DNA from: Lelliottia amnigena
GTDB lineage: Bacteria; Pseudomonadota; Gammaproteobacteria; Enterobacterales; Enterobacteriaceae
Direction of reading: 5' to 3'
Length of the DNA stretch: 64,000 nt
Assembly (NCBI GenBank): GCA_900635465.1
Contig: LR134135.1
Coordinates: 1,116,001 to 1,180,000 of the forward strand
Shown here: piece after piece, positions 31,438 to 39,592 of the stretch
Layout of the letters: each line of letters opens with the position of its first letter
Numbering within the stretch: position 1 is the stretch's first letter
Position numbers and translations under genes: made by a program
Notes under the pieces: generated by a model
The model's input: the letters and a program-made list of their open reading frames with translations, nothing else
The model's database searches: none
What the model was told of the DNA's origin: nothing

Positions 31438-32682
31438 ATGAACTCTTCATTACCCACCCCTGAATACAGCCGCAATATGCGGCTGATCGGCCATAGCGAT
31501 CAGGGTGGTCGCCCGGACGGCGTTCAGCTGATGGTGCATCGCGGTTTTGCCTATATCGGTCATATGGTGTCGCAGGGTTTTTCGATTGTGGACGTGCGCG
31601 ACCCAAAAAATCCCAAAGCGGCGGGCTATGTGCCTGCGCCGCCGGGCACGTGGAATGTCCATTTGCAGGCGCATGACGATCTGCTGCTGGTGATCAACGC
31701 CCGCGATCTGTTTGCCGATGCGCGCTTTGCCGACGAAAAGGTCTATTACACCCGTCAGGTCGGTGAAACCGTCAGCGACGTGCAGGACAAAGGCTGGAGC
31801 GCGGGGCTGCGAATTTTTGATATTTCAACGCCGGATAAGCCACGCGAAATCAGCTTCCTGTCACTCGACGGGATTGGTATCCACCGTATCTGGTACGTTG
31901 GCGGACGCTGGGCCTATGTTTCGGCGCTGATTGACGGTTTTACCGATTATATTTTCCTGACAATCGATCTGGCAGATCCGCGCAAACCGGAAGTGGCCGG
32001 CCGCTGGTGGCTGCCAGGGATGAATCAGGCAGAAGGTGAGCAGCCAAACTGGCCCGAAGGTAAACGCTATGCGCTACACCACGCAATTATTGCCGGTGAT
32101 ACGGCCTACGGCAGCTGGCGTGACGGCGGGTTGACGCTGCTGGATGTGAAGGATCGCACCCAGCCGAAACTTATCAGCCATCGCAACTGGAGCCCGCCGT
32201 TTGGCGGCGGTACGCATACGGCGCTGCCGTTGCCGGATCGCGATTTGCTGGTGGTGCTGGACGAAGCGGTGCTGGATAACCAGGAAGACGGCGAGAAGCT
32301 GATCTGGCTGTTTGATATTCGCGAGCCCTCGAATCCGGTGAGTATTTCTACCTTCCCGCAGCCGGATGAGCGGGATTATGTGGCGAAAGGGGCGCACTTC
32401 GGGCCGCATAATTTGCACGAAAACCGCCCTGGCAGCTTTATCAGTTCGACGCTGATTTTTGCCACGTATCAGAATGCGGGTGTTCGCGCCTACGATATCT
32501 CGAATCCGTATCGACCGGTGGAAACCGGCGCATTGGTGCCGGCTGCGCCCGCGAAAATGATGGATACGCGCCCGAACCGCCCGCAGGTGATTCAGTCTTG
32601 CGATGTGTTTGTGGATGCGCAGGGGATTATTTACAGCACGGATTATAACGGTGGGTTGTCGGTGATTGAGTATTTGGGGTGA
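31438..32682 (+). CDS. LVIVD repeat protein, predicted beta-propeller of unknown function
   Basis: A 414-residue protein without a signal peptide. It has about seven repeats of the LVIVD type: GFSIVDVRDPKNP, GLRIFDISTPDKP, FLTIDLADPRKP, GLTLLDVKDRTQP, WLFDIREPSNP, GVRAYDISNPYRP and the final GLSVIEYLG. Such repeats form propeller blades. Between them are conserved-looking His-rich segments (RYALHHAII, GGGTHTALPL, FGPHNLHENRPG) that could bind a metal, so an enzymatic role is plausible but unproven. AGGATG precedes the ATG. It follows an ABC importer and precedes methionine salvage genes. Confidence 0.7.
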   Translation: MNSSLPTPEYSRNMRLIGHSDQGGRPDGVQLMVHRGFAYIGHMVSQGFSIVDVRDPKNPKAAGYVPAPPGTWNVHLQAHDDLLLVINARDLFADARFADEKVYYTRQVGETVSDVQDKGWSAGLRIFDISTPDKPREISFLSLDGIGIHRIWYVGGRWAYVSALIDGFTDYIFLTIDLADPRKPEVAGRWWLPGMNQAEGEQPNWPEGKRYALHHAIIAGDTAYGSWRDGGLTLLDVKDRTQPKLISHRNWSPPFGGGTHTALPLPDRDLLVVLDEAVLDNQEDGEKLIWLFDIREPSNPVSISTFPQPDERDYVAKGAHFGPHNLHENRPGSFISSTLIFATYQNAGVRAYDISNPYRPVETGALVPAAPAKMMDTRPNRPQVIQSCDVFVDAQGIIYSTDYNGGLSVIEYLG

Positions 32683-32734
32683 GGGATCGCTAAAACGTAA
32701 GTGTGCGCGTAATTTACTCTCGCTCCATTACCAT

Positions 32735-32822
32735 TTGGGATAGGGCAGAGGTGAGGGCACGCAGGCGGCTCTGCCTTTCTCCCTCTCCATTAGGGAGAGG
32801 GTTGGGGTGAGGGGGAATAGGC
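32735..32822. repeat. REP-like palindromes after the LVIVD gene
   Basis: A half-site GATAGGGCAGAGGTGAGGGC is followed by CCCTCTCCATTAGGGAGAGG and GTTGGGGTGAGGGG, one clear palindrome of the family seen elsewhere in the window. Confidence 0.6.
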
Positions 32823-33220
32823 GGCTCTCTTTTCCTTTAGCGATTGAGACGTTCTCATCAATTCGATATCAAAGCGTCTCCCTGGTCCGGCTGTAAATCG
32901 CTGAGTCGTTGACTGAAGGCCGGGGCGACGCGCATGGATGCGCGGCGAGGGCGCATTTACAGGGACGTTACAGCGCCCGTCCCCGATAGCCGGAAGGAAT
33001 AAGACGAAGGCACCGCACAGCGGCGATTTTCTTGCCGGGAGCCCGGGTCGCCAGGGTGGTGGCGAGTGAGCCACCCTGGCACGTTCACAAGTGCTGTTTT
33101 ATAAATGAAGCAGGAAACATAAAGTGAACGGAATAATCTCCTGAGCCATATGCTCCTCCCTCTCCCCAAAGAGGACAGGGAGTACAATGTGCAAATCGTG
33201 GACTTGTGGGGATTACGCAA
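32823..33220 (-). pseudogene. Remnant resembling prophage Ash/Icd-like small proteins
   Basis: On the minus strand two overlapping frames encode segments I recognise from the repetitive Ash/Icd-like family of enteric prophage proteins: FIYKTALVNVPGWLTRH near 33110-33060 in one frame, then CGAFVLFLPAIGDGRCNVPV and HARRPGLQSTTQRFTAGPGR in another (33020-32860). No single frame with a good start covers both, so I treat it as a decayed mobile-element fragment. The rest of this 558-base gap between the LVIVD gene and mtnK holds REP-like sequence. Confidence 0.4.
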
Positions 33221-33240
33221 CCCACGGCAGAGAGAGAAAA

Positions 33241-34440
33241 TCAGCTATATTGACGAACCCTCGCCACCAGCGCCTCCGCGCTATCAATTCGGTCGGCAAT
33301 CACGATAAGCGCTCTGCCAAGCGTAATGGCGTGGCGCAGGCATTCGTGGCGCATCGCGTCGTCTTTGATGGTATCGATATCCGCGACGTGCGACAGCCCC
33401 ACGCTGCGGCGAATCAACTCCGTGCCGCAAAAACCGATCGCATCGGTCCAGACTTTTTTCAGGAACTGCGAGGCATAACCCGGCGCAGACAGCGCCGCAT
33501 CGCGGGTTTTCTCGGTCGCCAGCGCCTGGAAGCGTTCAGAAAAGGTATTCCACAGTTCCTGTATATCAGCCAGACGCTGCTCGCGGGCGGCCGCGGCATC
33601 GCGGATCCCCAAATGCCCCGGCAGGCCGCAGAAGTTCAGCAGCAGGTTACCGATCGCCGTGCCGATATCAAAACCGATCGGGCCGTAATAACCGAACTCC
33701 GCATCGATCGCTTTTAGGCTGCCCTTGGCAACAAAAATAGAGCCGCTGTGGATATCGCCGTGCAGAAGCGCTTCGGCCTGCGAGAAGAAACGGTGCTTCA
33801 AAGAAGCAACAGCAATTTTCAGCTGATCGTCACTGCGCAGCGCGGCGACGTCAGCCTCCAGTTCAGCCGGATAATTATTGCGCTCGTGAATCTGATACGG
33901 GTCGTTGAAGAACAGGTCTTCGGTGATCTCGCACATTTCCGGGTTAATGTATTTTGCTACCTGCGCTTTTTTGGCGTGCGGATGCAGATAAAAATCGCTG
34001 GTATGGAACAGCGTATGCGCCAGATATTCACCCAACTGACGTGAGGCCTGCGGATAATACACGCCGCTAATCAGTTCGCCGCGCCAGATTTTATGACTGG
34101 AGAGATCTTCCATCACCATCACCGCCAGTTCCGGGTCGTAATGATGGATTTTGACCGTGTGCTGCGGGCTGTGCTGGTAATGTTCAACCAGCGTTTGCGC
34201 CTCTAAACGCGCGCGGTCCAGGGTTAACGGCCATGACTCGCCAACGCAGCGCACGTAAGGCAGCGCCTGCTTAACGATGATGCGGCTTACGCCTTGGGCG
34301 TCGAAAATTTTAAACACCAGATTGAGGTTGCCGTCGCCTATCTCCTGCGCCTCTACCAGCGATGATGGGTTATCGAGGCCGCCGAACTGCTTTGCATACT
34401 CCACGGCATCCTGGGCGGTAAAGGTACGGTATTGCGACAT
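33241..34440 (-). CDS. mtnK: MtnK, 5-methylthioribose kinase
   Basis: Phosphorylates 5-methylthioribose to its 1-phosphate, the entry step of methionine salvage in bacteria that split MTA with a nucleosidase. It has 399 residues from ATG 34440 ([15 protein letters not shown]) with a GAGGAAC site. The aminoglycoside-phosphotransferase-like fold shows [20 protein letters not shown] (catalytic loop) and [15 protein letters not shown] (metal-binding). It is divergent from mtnA, with tandem met boxes between them. Confidence 0.94.
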   Translation of the reverse strand: MSQYRTFTAQDAVEYAKQFGGLDNPSSLVEAQEIGDGNLNLVFKIFDAQGVSRIIVKQALPYVRCVGESWPLTLDRARLEAQTLVEHYQHSPQHTVKIHHYDPELAVMVMEDLSSHKIWRGELISGVYYPQASRQLGEYLAHTLFHTSDFYLHPHAKKAQVAKYINPEMCEITEDLFFNDPYQIHERNNYPAELEADVAALRSDDQLKIAVASLKHRFFSQAEALLHGDIHSGSIFVAKGSLKAIDAEFGYYGPIGFDIGTAIGNLLLNFCGLPGHLGIRDAAAAREQRLADIQELWNTFSERFQALATEKTRDAALSAPGYASQFLKKVWTDAIGFCGTELIRRSVGLSHVADIDTIKDDAMRHECLRHAITLGRALIVIADRIDSAEALVARVRQYS

Positions 34441-34469
34441 TGCGTGTTCCTCATGGGTTCTGGTAATAA

Positions 34470-34493
34470 AGACATTTAGACGTCTATACATCT
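34470..34493. promoter_or_regulatory. MetJ operator, mtnK/mtnA
   Basis: Three adjacent 8-mers: AGACATTT, AGACGTCT (perfect met box) and ATACATCT. They lie between the divergent mtnK and mtnA starts, so MetJ with S-adenosylmethionine would repress both genes. Confidence 0.75.
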
Positions 34494-34545
34494 GAATTTT
34501 ATCCTGACACAATGTGATACATCAACGCAACAGAGAATTAACGAC

Positions 34546-35562
34546 ATGCAGACATTACAGACGACCAGCCTGCGGGTGGCGGATAATCAGCTCTTTATTC
34601 TCGATCAACAGGCGCTTCCGCAGGAGAAACGCTGGCTGGATGCGTCCACCGTTGAAGCTCTGGTGGGACACATTCACGCTCTGCGCGTACGCGGCGCACC
34701 GCTGATCGGACTTTCTGCAAGCCTTCTGCTGGCGCTGTTAGCGGAAAACGGTCACAGCCGCGACGAGCTGGCGACGGCGCTGGACACGCTGCGCGCCTCG
34801 CGCCCGACGGCGGTCAACCTGATGAACAATCTCGATCGGATGAAGCAGGCGTTATGGCAGGAAGATTTTGTTCCGGCATTGGTGGCTGAGGCGCTGCGCC
34901 TGATTGAGGAAGATAAGCAGCTCTGCGATGCGATTGCGCGGGCGGGAAGCCAGCTGGTGAAACCGGGCAGCCGGTTGCTGACCCACTGCAACACCGGCGG
35001 GCTGGCGACGGCGGGCGTGGGGACGGCGCTGGGCGTGATAGCGATTGCGCATCAGCAGGGAAAAATCACCAATGTTTGGGTGGATGAAACGCGTCCGCTG
35101 TTGCAGGGGGGCAGGCTGACGGCATGGGAGCTGGGCGAGCTGGGTGTGCCGTATCAGCTGATCACCGATTCGATGGCTGCCAGCCTGATGGCGAAAGGGC
35201 AGGTCGATGCGGTGTGGGTCGGCGCGGACAGGATTGCCGCCAATGGCGATGTAGCAAACAAAATCGGCACCTACTCTCTGGCGGTGCTGGCGAAATTCCA
35301 CGGCATTCCTTTTTATGTGGCCGCCCCGCAGACGACGTTGGATCCAAACTGTCCAAACGGCGAGGCCATCCCGATTGAGCAGCGCGATGCCCGTGAAGTG
35401 ACCGGCGTGGCGGGTAGTTTTGGTGCGGTACAGTGGGCACCGGAAAATGCGCAGGTATATAACCCAGCGTTTGACGTGACGCCTGCGGCGCTGATTAGCG
35501 GGTGGGTGCTGGATACGGGCGTGGTGACGCCGCAAGAGGTCGCGGAAGGGAAATTTGCCTGA
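34546..35562 (+). CDS. mtnA: MtnA, methylthioribose-1-phosphate isomerase
   Basis: Converts methylthioribose-1-phosphate to methylthioribulose-1-phosphate. It has 338 residues and the eIF2B-like fold motifs RVRGAPLIG (near 45), [18 protein letters not shown] (near 145-163), [17 protein letters not shown] and [19 protein letters not shown] (about 225-243). Its product would be the substrate of MtnB, encoded 4 kb downstream. Confidence 0.94.
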   Translation: MQTLQTTSLRVADNQLFILDQQALPQEKRWLDASTVEALVGHIHALRVRGAPLIGLSASLLLALLAENGHSRDELATALDTLRASRPTAVNLMNNLDRMKQALWQEDFVPALVAEALRLIEEDKQLCDAIARAGSQLVKPGSRLLTHCNTGGLATAGVGTALGVIAIAHQQGKITNVWVDETRPLLQGGRLTAWELGELGVPYQLITDSMAASLMAKGQVDAVWVGADRIAANGDVANKIGTYSLAVLAKFHGIPFYVAAPQTTLDPNCPNGEAIPIEQRDAREVTGVAGSFGAVQWAPENAQVYNPAFDVTPAALISGWVLDTGVVTPQEVAEGKFA

Positions 35563-35604
35563 GCTTGGCTATCCTTTAAGAGTTTCCCTTTAGAGGACAT
35601 CATC

Positions 35605-36084
35605 GTGACGCTCGATCCTGAAACAGACTTGAAGCTGGAGCGCGTGGTGGACGCACCGCACGACCTTCTGTGGCTCTGCTGGACCACGCCAGAGCACATC
35701 AAAAATTTTTTCATCCCTGCACCCCATAAGGTGACCGAATGCGAGCTCGATCTCCGCGTGGGCGGACGGTTTAACACCGTGTTTGAGGTGGACGGGCAGC
35801 GGATGGATAACCAGGGTGTGTTTCTGGAAATCGATCCCGGTAAAAAGCTGGTTTTTACCGACGGCTACACCGAAGGCTGGAAACCGGCCGAGAAGCCGTT
35901 TATGACGGCGATTTTATTGCTGGAAGAGATGGGCGAGGGCAAAACCCGCTACACGGCGATTGCGCGCCATCCGACGAAGGAACTCCGCGAGCAGCATGAG
36001 CAGATGGGCTTCCACGAAGGGTGGGGGATTGTGCTGGATCAACTGGTGGGGTATGTGAAGTCTCTTCAACCCCCTCTCCCTTGA
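35605..36084 (+). CDS. SRPBCC/AHSA1-domain protein
   Basis: A 159-residue protein of the START-like SRPBCC superfamily, AHSA1 branch (RVVDAPHDLLWLCWTTPEHI near the N-terminus, LRVGGRFNTVFEVDG in the middle). Such proteins bind hydrophobic ligands or assist Hsp90-type chaperones; no specific role can be given. GTG 35605 has GAGGA eight or so bases upstream. The last residues (QPPLP) and the TGA are formed by a REP-like palindrome that overlaps the 3' end of the gene. Confidence 0.8.
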   Translation: MTLDPETDLKLERVVDAPHDLLWLCWTTPEHIKNFFIPAPHKVTECELDLRVGGRFNTVFEVDGQRMDNQGVFLEIDPGKKLVFTDGYTEGWKPAEKPFMTAILLLEEMGEGKTRYTAIARHPTKELREQHEQMGFHEGWGIVLDQLVGYVKSLQPPLP

Positions 36085-36112
36085 GGGAGAGGGTTGGGGG
36101 TGAGGGGGAGAA
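36068..36112. repeat. REP-like palindrome overlapping a coding 3' end
   Basis: CCCCCTCTCCCTTGAGGGAG followed by AGGGTTGGGGGTGAGGGGGA. The palindrome CCCTCTCCCTTGAGGGAGAGGG straddles the TGA of the SRPBCC gene (36082-36084), so the element encodes the protein's last residues. Confidence 0.7.
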
Positions 36113-36120
36113 CGCACCGA

Positions 36121-36392
36121 TCATGCTGAAAAAAGATTTCTCTTTTTGGTATTTCTCATCTGACGAAATATTGGCTCTCCCTTTTCTTCAAAGTACCTTT
36201 CCGGCCATATCACATCGGGCGGAATGTCTAGCGCCTGAGCAATAAGCAATTCACCTTTGGGCATGGTCAGGTAAGCGCGTTTGCCAGTGCGGATGAGGAA
36301 AGGCCAGCCTTTCTGGACAACGCAGCCAGGCTTGTTCCATGTTTCTTTAGTGCAGCGATAATATCGGCCGGGTGCCAGTTCTGATGACGCAT
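36121..36392 (-). pseudogene. Ner/Nlp-like HTH regulator, interrupted
   Basis: From ATG 36392, with a perfect AGGAGGACACA leader, the protein reads MRHQNWHPADIIAALKKHGT and SLAALSRKAGLSSSALANALT, then hits TGA. The family (Ner/SfsB/Nlp) continues RPWPKGE..., and the matching tail PKGELLIAQALDIPPDVIWP is present in the next frame, ending at 36121. A premature stop and a one-base loss near 36262-36270 are both needed to explain this. It could be real decay or two errors. It is divergent from an XRE regulator. Confidence 0.65.
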
Positions 36393-36425
36393 TGTGTCCT
36401 CCTTACATGTGTTCGTTACGTGCTC

Positions 36426-36482
36426 AAATATCCTCTTTTGGGATGAGAACGCAATGGGAGGATATTCGATTTCAGGATATTT
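36426..36482. promoter_or_regulatory. Operator-like repeats between two HTH regulator genes
   Basis: AATATCCTC at 36427-36435 and GAGGATATT at 36458-36466 form a perfect 9-bp inverted repeat, and a third copy, AGGATATTT, follows at 36474-36482. They lie between the divergent Ner-like and XRE genes and are plausible binding sites for either product. Confidence 0.5.
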
Positions 36483-36498
36483 GTAGGGAATCGGAACC

Positions 36499-36729
36499 AT
36501 GGCCTCAGTTTACTCAGATGAATACCAGCGTGTTATCAATGCGTTGAAGAAAGCTCGTAAAGAGAAAGGGATTACGCAGGCTCAGCTTGCGGAAGCGCTG
36601 GGAAAACTGCAGTCTTTTATCGCGAAAGTGGAAAACGGTGAGCGCAGATTGGATGTGGTAGAGTTTGTGCATTTGGCGAGGTTGGTTGGTGTGGAACCAA
36701 TCAGTGCCTTAAATGAAATTTTTATTTGA
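36499..36729 (+). CDS. XRE-family HTH regulator
   Basis: A 76-residue protein consisting almost only of a Cro/C1-type helix-turn-helix: KKARKEKGITQAQLAEALGK and LQSFIAKVENGERRLDVVEF. It starts 107 bases from the divergent Ner-like gene, with repeated AGGATATT boxes upstream, and ends 42 bases before a DUF2971 gene in the same direction. It probably regulates that small unit. The base composition falls towards AT from here. Confidence 0.82.
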   Translation: MASVYSDEYQRVINALKKARKEKGITQAQLAEALGKLQSFIAKVENGERRLDVVEFVHLARLVGVEPISALNEIFI

Positions 36730-36771
36730 ACAACTTGATATTTATAACTCCTTAATAAAGTGAGGGTGTCT

Positions 36772-37565
36772 ATGGAAAAAGCCAAGCAAGCTATCTTTAC
36801 TAATATTAGTAAGTTATATCACTATCAGTCATTCAAAGCAGAATGGTTAAAAGAAACTCTTCTGGAAAATAAAATATATTGCTCACATCCAGCTGACTTT
36901 AATGACCCTTGGGATATGAAGCCTCTCATAAAAATTTAGATAGTGAAATTATTAGTATGGAGTTCTTGGATTATTTAAAAAATGCAATGGTTGAAAGAGG
37001 GATTTCTAAAGATGCAATGAATTTAGCTTTAAATGATTCTTCATTTCTAAATTATATGTCCGTAAGTAGCGCCATAGCACATTGGAATTTTTTCGAAGAA
37101 AATTTTAGAGTGTATTGCCTAAGTCCTAAAAATGATAATTTGTTAATGTGGTCTCATTATGCCGATAAACATCATGGTATCTGCTTAGAGTTTGATACAG
37201 ATAATCTTATTTTTGGTAGTGCCTGGAAGGTCGAATATCATGATGAATATCCATATTATTCATGGCGAAACGACTATGACCCTGTAAGACTTGCACTAAC
37301 CAAAGCAACTTGCTGGAATTATGAAGAAGAGTATCGAATCTTACCTAAGACAAATCAAGCTAATGAATATCAGCAGCAATCAATTGTCGTCGATGAATAT
37401 AATAAATTAGTATTTCCACGGCAAGCATTGAAATCAATAATAATAGGTTGCAAGGCGAATTATGATGAGATACGTGATTTTATCTATGAGTTGAGGCCTG
37501 ATTTATCTGTGCGGAAAGCTCAAATGCAACATAATCATTATGGTCTGAATATTACGGCTATGTAA
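36772..37565 (+). CDS. DUF2971 family protein (frameshifted in this sequence)
   Basis: An AT-rich gene, unlike its GC-rich neighbours, which suggests recent transfer. From ATG 36772 (GAGGGTG site) it reads KLYHYQSFKAEWLKETLLEN and HPADFNDPWD, then the frame changes near 36915, and LLMWSHYADKHHGICLEFD and the rest follow to 37565. NDPWD and the MWSHYA..HHGICLEFD block are hallmarks of DUF2971. One lost T near 36915 would join the frames into about 264 residues. The function is unknown; it may belong to a mobile or defence-type accessory unit with the preceding XRE gene. Confidence 0.7.
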
Positions 37566-37579
37566 GGTCAAATATCTTT

Positions 37580-37614
37580 TGGCACCAATGACATTTAATT
37601 TATCAATGGTGCTT
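37580..37614. terminator. Possible terminator between the DUF2971 gene and mtnD
   Basis: GCACCAATGA and TCAATGGTGC can pair around a 12-base AT-rich loop in the short gap between two convergent genes. The stem is good but the T tract is poor on both strands, so the call is tentative. Confidence 0.35.
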
Positions 37615-37628
37615 GTAATCACATAAAT

Positions 37629-38171
37629 TTAAGCGAGTCTCGGATACGCATCCGCGATCGCATCACCCGTAAAGTGCGCAATCCAGCCTTCGGGGTTATC
37701 GAAAATACGGATCGCGGTGAAGTTCGGCTCTGAACCCATATCAAACCAGTGTGGCGTGCCCGCAGGAACAGAAATCAGATCGTTTTTCTCGCACAGCACC
37801 TGATAGACCTGGTCATCGATATGCAGGCAGAAAAGTCCGGCACCTTCCACGAAGAAGCGCACTTCGTCTTCACCGTGAGTGTGTTCGTTAAGAAATTTGG
37901 CGCGCAGTGCCTCTTTCTGAGGGTTGTCCGCGCGCAGACTGATCACATCCCAGCTTTGATAGCCTTTTTCGGCTACCAGCTTATCAATGGCGTGCTGATA
38001 AGCGTTGATCACCGTCTCCGCTACCGGATCCTGACCCAGATCGCGGTCGGCTTCCCAGCGCTCAAAGCGCACGCCGCGTGCGTTGAGTTTATCGGCAATG
38101 TCTGCGGCGTCGGTGCTGTGCCACAGCGGCTCACGGGTTTCTGTTTCCGAATAAATGGTCAATGCGCTCAT
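37629..38171 (-). CDS. mtnD: MtnD, acireductone dioxygenase
   Basis: Cupin enzyme of 180 residues that oxidises acireductone to 2-oxo-4-methylthiobutyrate and formate (Fe form), or to methylthiopropionate, formate and CO (Ni form). The metal ligands are in [15 protein letters not shown] (two His, one Glu) and [11 protein letters not shown] (third His). The start overlaps the mtnC stop as ATGA, so mtnB-mtnC-mtnD are translationally coupled. Confidence 0.95.
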   Translation of the reverse strand: MSALTIYSETETREPLWHSTDAADIADKLNARGVRFERWEADRDLGQDPVAETVINAYQHAIDKLVAEKGYQSWDVISLRADNPQKEALRAKFLNEHTHGEDEVRFFVEGAGLFCLHIDDQVYQVLCEKNDLISVPAGTPHWFDMGSEPNFTAIRIFDNPEGWIAHFTGDAIADAYPRLA

Positions 38172-38857
38172 GAAGGGATCTGCTCCGGATTAATCTCGTC
38201 GAATTGGTGGATCTGATGGTGATGGCTTGCGCCGTCCTCATCGCCGCGAATCAGCTGCAGGGTGCGAAAACCGGCCTGTTCAGCCGCGTCCAGCTCTTCA
38301 TGAATATCCGAGAGGAACAGGATTTGCGAAGGCGATACGCTGATTTGCGCCGCAATGTTCTGATAAGACTGAACGTCGCGCTTGGCGCCGACGCGGGTAT
38401 CAAAATAGCCGCTGAACAGATGAGTAATATCACCTTCGTCGCTGTAGCCAAATAACAGTTTCTGCGCGGCAACAGACCCCGAGGAATAAACATAGAGATC
38501 AATGCCTTGTGCCTTCCATTTTTCGAGCGCAGGCAAAACGTCCGGATAAAGCTGACCGGTAAAATCGCCGTTGACGTATCCGTCCTGCCAGATAATTCCC
38601 TGCAACGCTTTTAATGCCGTGGATTTACGATCTTCGTCCATAAAGGAAAACAACGCGTCGACCAGCTCACCCGTCGTGGCGTGCGGCGCAGCGATTTCAT
38701 CACGCAAGTTGTCCAGAATGGATTTCACCGGCTCGGCGTATTGCTGGGCGGTGACAAATGCCGCCAGCCGCTCACGCGCGTAGGGAAACAACACATTGTG
38801 CACAAAACGAATATCGCTGGTGGTGCCTTCAATATCCGTCACAATCGCGCGAATCAT
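38168..38857 (-). CDS. mtnC: MtnC, enolase-phosphatase
   Basis: HAD-superfamily enzyme of 229 residues that enolises and dephosphorylates diketo-methylthiopentyl-1-phosphate to acireductone. The HAD nucleophile region is [16 protein letters not shown] at the N-terminus; [13 protein letters not shown] and [13 protein letters not shown] are the later motifs. ATG 38857 overlaps the mtnB stop (ATGA); a longer in-frame start lies inside mtnB and is not used. Confidence 0.95.
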   Translation of the reverse strand: MIRAIVTDIEGTTSDIRFVHNVLFPYARERLAAFVTAQQYAEPVKSILDNLRDEIAAPHATTGELVDALFSFMDEDRKSTALKALQGIIWQDGYVNGDFTGQLYPDVLPALEKWKAQGIDLYVYSSGSVAAQKLLFGYSDEGDITHLFSGYFDTRVGAKRDVQSYQNIAAQISVSPSQILFLSDIHEELDAAEQAGFRTLQLIRGDEDGASHHHQIHQFDEINPEQIPS

Positions 38858-39468
38858 ATTTTCTCCAGTTGTCGTAAACGCATTTCGCATTCAAATAAGA
38901 ATTCTAAACCTTCCAGATGACGGCGGGCTTCTGCCACATCGCGTCCCCAGCAGGTTAAGCCATGACCGCGCAGAAGAAAACCATAATTAAAGGGGCGTTC
39001 TTGCGCGTAATGGGCAATTCGCGACGCGAGAGCATCAATATCCTGGTCATTATCGAAAACCGGGATTGTCACCGTGTCCAGGTGTGTGCTTTGTCCGGCG
39101 AGGGATTTTTGCATTTCAAACCCGCTGAGATGCAGCTCTGTCTCTTTCACCAGGCGCGAGAGTACGGTGGCGTTGACGGTATGAACGTGCAGCACCGCGT
39201 TGGCCTCGGGAAACAGGCGGTAAATCAGCGTATGCAGCCCGGTTTCTGCCGAAGGTTTACGGCCAGACGGCGCGCGGTTGCTGGCGATGTTCACTTGCAG
39301 GAAATCGTCAATGGTCAGGCTGCCTTTGTCTTTGCCCGATTCGCTGAGCCAGCAAAAGGTGTCGTCCTGGCGAATCGACATGTTTCCGCCCGTCGCGGGT
39401 GCCCAGCCTTTTGCGCCAATCCAGCGGCAGGCGTCGACCAGTTGCGTGAGTTGCAGGTTGTCTGTCAT
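38854..39468 (-). CDS. mtnB: MtnB, methylthioribulose-1-phosphate dehydratase
   Basis: Class II aldolase-like, zinc-dependent dehydratase of 204 residues. The family segments [13 protein letters not shown] (about 17-29), [15 protein letters not shown] (zinc histidines) and [13 protein letters not shown] are present. It is the first gene of mtnBCD, and tandem met boxes lie 40-60 bases upstream. It is divergent from the aminotransferase gene ybdL. Confidence 0.94.
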   Translation of the reverse strand: MTDNLQLTQLVDACRWIGAKGWAPATGGNMSIRQDDTFCWLSESGKDKGSLTIDDFLQVNIASNRAPSGRKPSAETGLHTLIYRLFPEANAVLHVHTVNATVLSRLVKETELHLSGFEMQKSLAGQSTHLDTVTIPVFDNDQDIDALASRIAHYAQERPFNYGFLLRGHGLTCWGRDVAEARRHLEGLEFLFECEMRLRQLEKI

Positions 39469-39509
39469 TTTCCTTTTCCCTCTGTCGGTCAGGAATATTG
39501 ATATGATTT

Positions 39510-39525
39510 AGACGTCTAAGCGTCT
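39510..39525. promoter_or_regulatory. MetJ operator, mtnB/ybdL
   Basis: AGACGTCT (perfect met box) is followed directly by AAGCGTCT in the 124-base gap between the divergent mtnBCD operon and ybdL. A weaker flanking box may extend the site on the left. MetJ would link both salvage directions to methionine supply. Confidence 0.75.
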
Positions 39526-39592
39526 TGATTGCCAAAGACTAACATCGTGTTATAGTGTCAGCAACATAAGTATTACATGCAGGCATGACACC

